DNA of 64,000 bases from NCBI GenBank assembly GCA_017354895.1, contig CP071493.1:6820001-6884000 (forward strand). The letters are read 5' to 3'. The notes under the pieces were generated by a model. That model saw only the letters and a program-made list of their open reading frames with translations, did not search any database and had not been told where the DNA came from. The position numbers and the translations under genes were made by a program. The stretch comes from Podospora comata. Taxonomy: Eukaryota; Ascomycota; Sordariomycetes; Sordariales; Podosporaceae. Positions 56,803-64,000 of this stretch are shown here, piece by piece. Within the stretch, counting starts at the first letter, position 1. The number at the start of each line of letters is the position of its first letter.

Positions 56803-59800
56803 ATGGATGTTGAGATGAAGGGCGTGGTTGCTCCTGATGCTGCCGGTACCAACGTCACGATGGACATGCCGCCTCCTCCGCTGCCGGCTTCTGCTATTGC
56901 GGCCGCCGCCCAGTTACAGCTGCAGCAACAACAGCAACAGCAACAGCAACAGCTGCAGCAGCAACAGCAACAGCAACAGCAACAACAGATCCAGCAACAA
57001 CAACAACAACAACAACAACAGATCCAGCAACAACAGATCCAGCAACAACAGATCCAGCAACAACAGATCCAGCAACAACAGATCCAGCAACAACAGATCC
57101 ACCCACAGCATCACCACCATCAATTGCAGCAGCACCCACAGTCGCCGGTAGCTCTAGCACAACCACAACAACAGCAGCCATCCCAAGCCCCTCCAGCGGC
57201 TCCACCTGTCAAGAGGAGAGCTCCTATTGCCTGCCGAAGGTGCGTACTTTGATCCTATTCTGTCTATCGGTTGCCGATCAAACCAGTCGGAATCTGTTTG
57301 GTGCATATATGCCCAGAAGCTCAGTTCCCTGTTTCCCTCCATTTCATCTTTAGATATTGCCAATGTGTGCCAGGTTGTAAAGCTCCTTGACCTAACATAT
57401 ATCTTGTTCGCCTCTACTTTAGATGTCGTCGTATGAGAAGCAAATGCCACCAAACGGACAAGGGAAAGCCACCTTGCCAATCATGCACCGATGCAGGACT
57501 TGGACCAGAAGACTGGTGAGCTCAACCTCATTCCAATGACCTGAGGGATTTCCTTTGTTTGTCAGTGATTGCTGATGCGCGTGTACAGTGTCTTTCCAGT
57601 CCGCGGCCAACCAGATGAGGACCGCGAATACCGGCACCCTCGGGTCCGGGCTGATAAGAATAGTAAACGAGAGGTTCTCAAGTTTCGAAGGGATGTCCTG
57701 GACCAGCAGCAGCAGCAGCAGCAGCAGCAGATTCTAGCCAGCGGAGCGGTGATGAGCCCTGGAGGAAAGCTCATTGCCCGAAGCCCGGACGACTGGGAGG
57801 TCCTGCCACCATTGGAGGATATCCTAGACGCAGTGAACAACTTTACGAAACATTACTTCCAGTTGGGATTCATCCCCAAGCAGAGGTTTATCGAGAAATT
57901 GACGGTTACCCCCCGGTCAGTCAGCTTGTTTTTGCTTCTGGGAATACTAAGTGTCAGCGCTAGGTTGACGCCGGCGTTGGTCGAACGGTACGGCGGTGCT
58001 GTGAACGCGGCCGAGATCTTCATGGAGCATGCTTCGGCTGTGGCAATGATGGAGCTATACAGGGAGCCAAGTCTGGAGAGGTGCCAGGCGTTCTATCTGT
58101 TGAGTATCGCGCAGCAAGGGAGTGGTCTGACTCACAAGAGCTCGATCAACATGGCCGTCGCTATGAGGATGGCAACGCTGCTCAAGCTGCACAGGGAGGA
58201 GACGTACGTCTTGGTAAACCCAACAAAGGAGCTGGTAATTCAAGCTGAATCAGCAAGGAGAACTTTGGTACGTTCTTGAACTGTCGAAACCTGGAGAAGG
58301 GGCTTGCTAACCGTGCATCTAGTGGATGCTTCACAGCCAGGACAATTTGCACTCAAGCGCACAGTCGCCTGTGCTGCTGGCAGCCAGCGACATCACGGCA
58401 TTGCTTCCCTGTGACGAGCAAGACTTTGCGGCGGCTCGGGAACCCAAATCGAGAGCAGCTCTCGAAGACACCCAACCTGCATTGGAGAAGCCCGAGCTGA
58501 TTGCTGACCCAGGGAGGTCACTGTTTGCGACGTTGATCCAGGCGCATTACTACTGGGGCAGAATCTCTAGACGGGCCATCAGTCACGATAAGAGCGCGAG
58601 ACCGTGGGAGCCAACCAGTCAGTATGCTGTCCTGGAAAAGAAACTGGCCGAGTGGGAGGCATTATTGCCGAATGACCATAGGTGGAGCAGCCTGTTGCTG
58701 AAGGGCTACAAGCAGGAAGGTCATGATCTGGTGTGCTTATCGAACGCTATTTGCTGCGTGGCCCTTTGCTAATTTGAGTTCTATGCAGGCATATCTCGGA
58801 GTGACCATGACGCCGCGGCTCTGCAACATTGTGCTCCGCAAGGCGTACATACACAACATGATCAACCATGGCACTTCAGACGCGACCTTGGCGCGCTTTT
58901 GGAATGATATGGCGCAAGAGCTGTTCAGAAATGTCAAGGAGTTGTATGAGCAAATCCAGATCCAGTACGGAGACAGAGCTCCAGACGAGGGTCCCGGAGC
59001 CCAGATGGCTGTAAGAATCATTCGGCTTTCGGCACTGAGAGCTGTACTGACAGATGGCAGGCTTTCTGTGTATATACATGTGGCTTCCTGGCATGCTATC
59101 TGTGCAAATATCCCAAGTGTAGGTTCTACCTTACTGGCTAGCGATGGCAAGGAAAGATGCTAACATTTTCACAGTGTGTGCCGACTCTATTCTCGTGCGT
59201 GATGCTCCGCAGATTGTCCAGCGCATCCTCGGTATCCTGAACGAGAGCAAGAACATCTGGCCGCTCGCGTCTAGGTGGTTCGACCACCTGGAAAAGTTTT
59301 CAAGAACGAAAACAGGAATGGCAGCAGAAACGCAGGGCAGCATGGCTGATAGCGTGAGTGCTCCGAGTTCGAACAGCACACAAGCCCACCCCATTTCCTC
59401 TCCTCCACCCCCTTCTTCATCTTCGGGAGACTTAGTGTCTTCAATCCAGAGAGATCCAATCCCTCACGTCCTGCAGCCGGCGCTCAAGGATGTGTTCACG
59501 CCGATCCAGCCGCGTCTCCTGCCAGCGTCAACTCCTTCGACAGAAGGCGCCAAGAATCACAACGGTGTGGTGTCCCCAACATCCACACAAGGCAGCGGTC
59601 CAAGCTCTGCCATCTTGCCGCTACCCCAGGGTCCGCCTCCCTCGGCCAATTCTCATCAGTTGTATATTGATCCCAACTTGAGATTACCACTGCCTAATGC
59701 GCCGCCGCCTCCGCACGCACCTCAGCAGCAACATCAGGTCCAGTCGCCTCAGCAACAGCATGCTCAGAATTCACCGACAGGAGGCGGTAGGCAGTCCACT

Positions 59801-60076
59801 GATGGGCTTGGGCTTTTGTTGGAGGCGTTCGATACTCATCGGTCGGCTCCAGGACCTCCCGGGCCCGGTCAACATCCTCACAGCGCTGAGGGACAGGGCC
59901 CACCACCGGGCGCCCCGTATGATCCTCAGGCGGCACCGCAGCCGTATTACACGCAGCATCAAGGGTTGCCGATGAATGACGGGTATGAGAACGAGTTGGG
60001 GTATTACATGAGCGATGGGGTGCCTCAAACTATGCAGAACTGGGTTGGGACGCCGCACATGTACACGGGGTACTAG
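56803..60076 (+). CDS. Zn2Cys6 transcription factor, glutamine-rich
   Basis: This is a fungal nuclear regulator; the pathway is not identifiable from the sequence. Exons are 56803-57239, 57423-57515, 57589-58267, 58323-58730, 58789-59010, 59061-59118 and 59175-60076. Introns are 183, 73, 55, 58, 50 and 56 bp, and the product has 932 residues. A Gln-rich N-terminus (residues 40-125, with repeated IQQQ units) precedes the zinc cluster. Exons 1 and 2 join to give IACRRCRRMRSKC, then PPCQSC and GPEDC, a C-x2-C-x6-C-x9-C-x2-C-x9-C pattern. A linker reads GQPDEDREYRHPR, then comes a second Gln run. The middle, from about residue 195, resembles the fungal-specific transcription factor domain, with FLLLGILSVSARLTPAL and FYLLSIAQQGSGLTHK, then AVAMRMATLLKLHREE. 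The C-terminal third is disordered, rich in Pro, Gln and Gly. The donor of exon 6 (GTAGGT) is the least certain junction. Confidence 0.87.
56920..57130 (+). repeat. CAG/CAA tract coding poly-Gln and IQQQ repeats
   Basis: A mixed CAG/CAA tract inside exon 1 of the regulator codes for long Gln runs. Toward its end a 12-bp unit (CAACAACAGATC type) repeats about six times, giving repeated Ile-Gln-Gln-Gln. The tract continues to HHHHQLQQH. A second, shorter CAG run lies at 57704-57730. Confidence 0.85.
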
Positions 60077-60875
60077 TGCTTTGGTTAAGCGAGGTGGATC
60101 ATTTTTGGTACTGGCTTTTTTCCTTTGATGTGGGTGGATGGGTAGTCGTTTGATAGCGGGAGTTGGGAAAGAGATATTTCGTCGTTTAGGTCAAGGGTAT
60201 TGTTTTTGCTTTGGGGGTGACTTTTGTCATTCTTTTGCCTACGGGGATACGAAGGTAGGCTATGGGATAAAAACTTGGACCGGAAAATCGGGATGGCAAG
60301 TGTCTTTTGTTAACATGTTTCTGAACTCGGGAGCTTTGGGGGTAACAGCGGTGGATTTTGATCTGCTGCGTTTTTGCTTATGGGGTTACTTGTTTCCTTC
60401 AGTCGACCCGGCCGTTATTGTTTCCTTGTGTCTTTTAGTAAGTAAGAAGGAGCGATACAAATCTTGAGTCTTGATTCCACGACAGGGGAATAAACAGCAT
60501 TTTCTTCTTGCCCCTGAATGTTGGCCCAGCGCCAAGTGGTGTTGATGTGCATATATCCATTACGATTCGATTATGGAATATGCAACCACCAGCGGTCTAT
60601 CCGAACTTTCGCCGCCAAGCGCGGCACTCCGTCATAGGACGGGAGCGGGGAGAGCGTTTTCGGCTGGCGGCAGTTCAGGAGGTGATTTTTGGATGCTGGA
60701 AATAATTCTGGATTAGCAATCCTAATCCACCACCACACAAACACGTAACACCCACGCTAGATCTCTACAGTTCTCGACGTTGACAATCCTGAACCTTTCC
60801 CCCCCAATCTCAGTAAAAAGCAAAAACCTGCGTGCGACCGAAAACGACCGAAACCCCCAAAGGAAAGAAAGAAAA
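60077..60875. other. Intergenic region between the regulator and ISD11
   Basis: About 800 bp hold the 3' flank of the regulator (T/G-rich) and the ISD11 promoter. The frame at 60138-60467 is Gly/Phe-rich without a motif. The last 70 bp are an A-rich leader. Confidence 0.45.
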
Positions 60876-61469
60876 ATGGCTACCCCGCGCCCGGAACAGG
60901 CGCAAAAGGTGCTTTCGCTGGTATGCCTGCCCCAGAAAAAAAAAATTGGATTGAGCAAGTAGAGGATAAATGCTAATGATGGATTGGGGGGGGGGGGAGA
61001 ACAACAGTACAAGCAACTCCTCCGGCAATCCTCCCAGTTTGCCAACTACAACTTTCGCGAGTACGCCAAGCGACGGACGAGGGATGCGTTCAGGGAGAAC
61101 AAGAATGTGGAGGAGGAAAGGAGGGTGCAGGAGCTGGTGCAGGAGGGTTTGAACCAGTTGCACTTGTTGAAGGTGAGTCACGGATTTCCGCGGTGAAGTC
61201 TGGAGGTGGGGGGAGGGGGGAGGGGGGAGGGGGCAGATATATGGGAAAGAGAGTAGGATTTTGATACCGGGGAGAAGAGGGAGGCTTGGGGGTTATGGTG
61301 CTGGAGGAGACATAAAAAAGAAGAGAAGCACACACAGTGGCTAACGAGACAACGACAGAGGCAAACAATGATCAGCCAGTTTTACAAGCACGACAGGCTT
61401 GTGGTCGAGGGCGGGCTCTCAGGGAAGGACAAGGGTGGGAAAGTGCTCAGGCAGAAGGATACCGGGTAG
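60876..61469 (+). CDS. ISD11: Iron-sulfur cluster assembly factor ISD11 (LYR protein)
   Basis: Isd11 (LYRM4) is the small matrix partner that stabilises the cysteine desulfurase Nfs1 for Fe-S cluster assembly. Exons are 60876-60920, 61008-61172 and 61359-61469. Introns are 87 and 186 bp, and the product has 106 residues. Exon 1 reads [15 protein letters not shown] and joins to [20 protein letters not shown], so the LYR-type motif (SLYKQLLR) spans the first splice junction. The next block [19 protein letters not shown] matches the family, and [17 protein letters not shown] ends the conserved part. The ATG is in an A-rich context. Intron 1 has a G run of about 12 before the acceptor. Intron 2 is G-rich with GGGGGGA repeats. 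Family length and order agree with Isd11 more than with other LYR proteins. Confidence 0.9.
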
Positions 61470-62485
61470 GTTCTTGACCTTGCACTCCGAATCTGCAGAA
61501 GACGGGAGGTGCTAATACAACCTGACTCGCAGCTGGGATTAAAGGTGTCAGCGGACGAAGAGGCAGTGTCTAGGAGGACCGACAGAGGGCTGTTTGTATA
61601 AATACTAGGAACAAGGAAGGACTCTTTAACAAGAAGGCAGGCGTTTTGCTGTACAGGGACCAGCACAAATACAGGGGGTGCGTCTTTTTCAGTGTACATC
61701 TGAGGACAATGATATCATGTGGTGTTGGCGGTGGCAGGAAAGGGAATCAAACTCAGCTTCATTCTTCTCAATGGAGTCAACAAGAGTGTGCCTACCTGTC
61801 TGGTCCTGGAAGCTTTGACGAGGTCCGAATCTTTGGGTGTTGCTGGCTCACACCGATGGCCTCTCGGATATATCGATATCGCTATATCCGACTAGTGCAC
61901 TGCTTGTGCATTTCGACACGCGAGGGGCTGACAACACGCGAATTGGCAGGGCAGCCGCGAATCAGATCGAGGTCCTCAAAAGCAAGCAACCAAGTCTCTT
62001 TCTTCCATTTCAAGATACCAAATTGCGCCCATCTCTTTTTTTGAGAGCCATCTCCAGCCAACCATCAAGTATTTTACTCCAGCAACTGTTGCCAGCACAG
62101 TATTCATTGACTATATCTAGCGCCCATTGCGAAAAACCCCCAAACCCACCATCGAGACCAACCAACCTTACTTGCGACCGATCATCATCCTTCCTAGTCC
62201 TCGCCGGTCTCAACTTACGCCACTGTCGTCGGTGTCGCGACGCCACGCCCCGTAACGTTGTGCGCAAATCCACAAGTCCCCTGCGCCAGCTCCGGAGTCT
62301 CCGTTGCTTCCGGCCGAGGCCAGCGGAACTTGGAATCCATAATCCAAAAGTTGTCGCGGGGTGACGTGAGATCCAGCGCGAGCTTCGGGGTCCGGTCCGT
62401 TTAGCACTGTGCAACAGGGGTAGCGGTCATTGATTTGTTGCTGCGTTTTTCCTTGGTGCTGTTTTTGCCTTGGTTTTGTTTGACA
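61470..62485. other. Intergenic region
   Basis: This stretch of about 1 kb separates ISD11 and the last gene. Frames at 61646-62044 and 61837-62364 have no motif. The stretch probably holds an ISD11 3' flank, a promoter and the C-rich leader of the last gene. Confidence 0.4.
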
Positions 62486-64000
62486 ATGGCGCCTATGGTA
62501 AGGCATTTCTCTTTTCATTTATATTTGAAGACTCAAACCAACCTCCAAAACTGCCGAGATCAATCGAGCGATTGAGGACGTCCAGGCAAAAGATCTAGAA
62601 AGTTAATATCGACTTGTGGCTGCACCGAAACAGCAGTATAGGACGGCGGCGCAGACCAGAAGGGGAAACCGGGCTGGCGTGGTTGAACATGATGATTTTG
62701 AAGGTATGGCTCCCTTCCCCTCCAGTGGTATCACAGGTGGCTGATGGGTGTATTGTTTTTCAGGTCTCCCGGTTCGACAATGGACACGCGGCGAAGTCAA
62801 CGTGGCCATGGGCCCTCCCCCTGACGACGATCAAAAGGACGATATTTGGGCGATAGAGTTGCCTTTCGGCATGCCCAAGGATACAGCACTCTTGCCGCCA
62901 CATTCCCAGGAGCTTCTCAGGGCGATGAGGTCCGGTAGGGTGTATAAGCGGCCCCCGCCCGAGGACGAGGACGAGGACATCGATTTCGGGACCAAGGGCG
63001 ACAAGAAGGAGTCTGAGGTGGGGAACGAGGGCTTCACTGTCAGAGCGTGGAAGCAGATGCCGAGGAATGCAGAGGTCCCCTCAGTCTCCCACTTGGCAAA
63101 AAGACACAAGGGCACCATCACACTGGCGAGTACTGCAAGTGTCGCTCATATACCGGGACCGACAATCACCAGGGCGACTGTGAGGAGGATCGATGCGGCA
63201 GGCAATCCGTATGAGCAGACGATCACATTGGGTGAAGGACAGCAAGTCGACGGTGAAATCATTCGCACGACGGTAGTGCCTGCACCGGTTGCTGCGGCTG
63301 GCGAGGCGCTTGGGCAGCAGGCGACACCCGTCAAACGGAGACCACCGCCGCCTAAGAGGAAGGCCAAGGGGCCGGGCAGAGGAAGGAAGAAGGGAAGCGG
63401 GAAGATTGGTCAGTTGCCTTTGCCTGCCACCAGGTCACAGCAACAAGCAGCTGCTGGGGGCGAGGCTTCGGCTGAAGCCACGGTTGAGGGCGTACTCGGC
63501 GAGGGTCCACCAGGGGTAAGTTCTTGCCATCCGCGGCCAGTCGGGTATCAGGTCGAGTGGCTAACAACGGGCAACAGGTTGTCATCACGTCCGAGGAGAA
63601 CGGCGATGCAGCAGGCCAGGACACCGAGATGGCCGACAACTCGGTCATTCCTTCCGATGAGGAGGACGGTGACGAAGGGGACGAAGGCGACGAAGACGGT
63701 GAGGAGGAAGGTGGCGACGAAGAAGCCGGCGATGAAGAGTCAACAGCGACCCCTGAAGTGGGCAACGCTCCAAGTGATGTCGAGCAGGTTACAGAGCAAG
63801 CTCAAGGTCAGGATCAAGATCAAGAGATGCTCGGCTCAGACGCTTCGGAGGTTATCCGACCAAGCTCGATTGAGGAACCTGAGGACGAGCAGCTGCCTCG
63901 TCGCGCCACCCCCGAAGAGGAGGTCACAGTTTCCAAGCCACGGTTCCAACTGGGTCCACAATTTAACTCTCCCCGCGCGGAAGGCAGTCCCCTCAAGAAC
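62486..64000 (+). CDS. Acidic, probably nuclear protein; 3' part outside window
   Basis: I do not recognise the family. The gene is cut by the window end. Exons are 62486-62497 (12 nt: MAPM), 62634-62703, 62764-63515 and 63578 to beyond 64000. Introns are 136, 60 and 62 bp. The N-terminus joins to [20 protein letters not shown], with the third exon starting [18 protein letters not shown] and then [21 protein letters not shown] Lys/Arg/Pro-rich patch ([20 protein letters not shown]) looks like a nuclear localisation signal or AT-hook-like stretch. From exon 4 on it is highly acidic (long Glu/Asp/Gly run). The layout of an ordered N-terminus, basic patch and acidic tail suggests a chromatin or nucleolar factor, by inference only. 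An alternative acceptor 3 bp downstream (62636) would drop one Gln. Start choice depends on the tiny first exon; the ATG context is GACAATGGC. Confidence 0.62.

Noticed and set aside
56894-57205. Poly-Leu and Val/Ala-rich frames opposite the Gln tract
   Set aside because: They are a direct result of reading CAG/CAA repeats on the other strand or in another frame.

Overview
The window comes from a filamentous ascomycete, most likely a Sordariomycete of the Sordariales type. Coding regions are GC-rich. Introns are mostly 50-75 bp with GTANGT donors, CTNAC-like branch sites and short acceptors, and intergenic regions are long and low in repeats. The gene content (ATG29, IVY1, MIC19, LEU4 with an 8-nt first exon, a Zn2Cys6 regulator, FRE-type reductases) fits such a fungus. 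I see no rRNA, tRNA, CRISPR array, transposon or virus-like element. Splice sites below were placed by eye from frame continuity and family similarity, without transcript data.

Layout. 0.3-0.9 kb: a small single-pass membrane protein. 0.9-4.4 kb: gene-poor, with a cluster of GCGCGCA palindromes. 4.4-8.2 kb: divergent pair ATG29 (-) and a Nup53-type nucleoporin (+). 8.7-10.3 kb: IVY1-like I-BAR protein (-). 11.2-13.8 kb: divergent pair acyl-protein thioesterase (-) and DODA-type extradiol dioxygenase (+), with a perfect iron-GATA motif in the dioxygenase leader. 14.2-16.1 kb: TRI12-type MFS transporter (-). 19.1-21.9 kb: large ferric reductase (-). 24.8-25.1 kb: doubtful small membrane protein. 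25.5-28.2 kb: divergent pair TDA3-like FAD oxidoreductase (-) and IRC24-like SDR (+). 29.5-31.5 kb: convergent pair NC2-beta/Dr1 (+) and a small mitochondrial membrane protein (-). 32.9-35.1 kb: ERF2 palmitoyltransferase (+). 36.0-38.0 kb: convergent pair TYW3 (+) and MIC19 (-). 41.5-43.4 kb: second ferric reductase (+). 46.0-48.1 kb: LEU4 (+) with a perfect Gcn4/CPC1 site upstream. 49.9-52.8 kb: importin beta-1/KAP95 (+). 56.8-60.1 kb: glutamine-rich Zn2Cys6 regulator (+). 60.9-61.5 kb: ISD11 (+). 62.5-64.0 kb: 5' part of an acidic, probably nuclear protein that runs off the window.

Most genes are unrelated housekeeping functions: autophagy, nuclear pore and import, vacuole, protein acylation and deacylation, transcription, tRNA modification, MICOS, leucine synthesis and Fe-S assembly. 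A loose iron theme exists (two ferric reductases, ISD11, the iron-GATA motif, a transporter family that includes siderophore carriers), but nothing shows these genes form a cluster. I found no new multi-gene system. The points most worth following are two in-frame alternative first exons of NC2-beta, a 10-nt microexon in ATG29, possible one-base frame breaks at the 3' end of NC2-beta and the 5' end of ATG29, an unusually long disordered insert in the first ferric reductase, and the GCGCGCA palindrome cluster.
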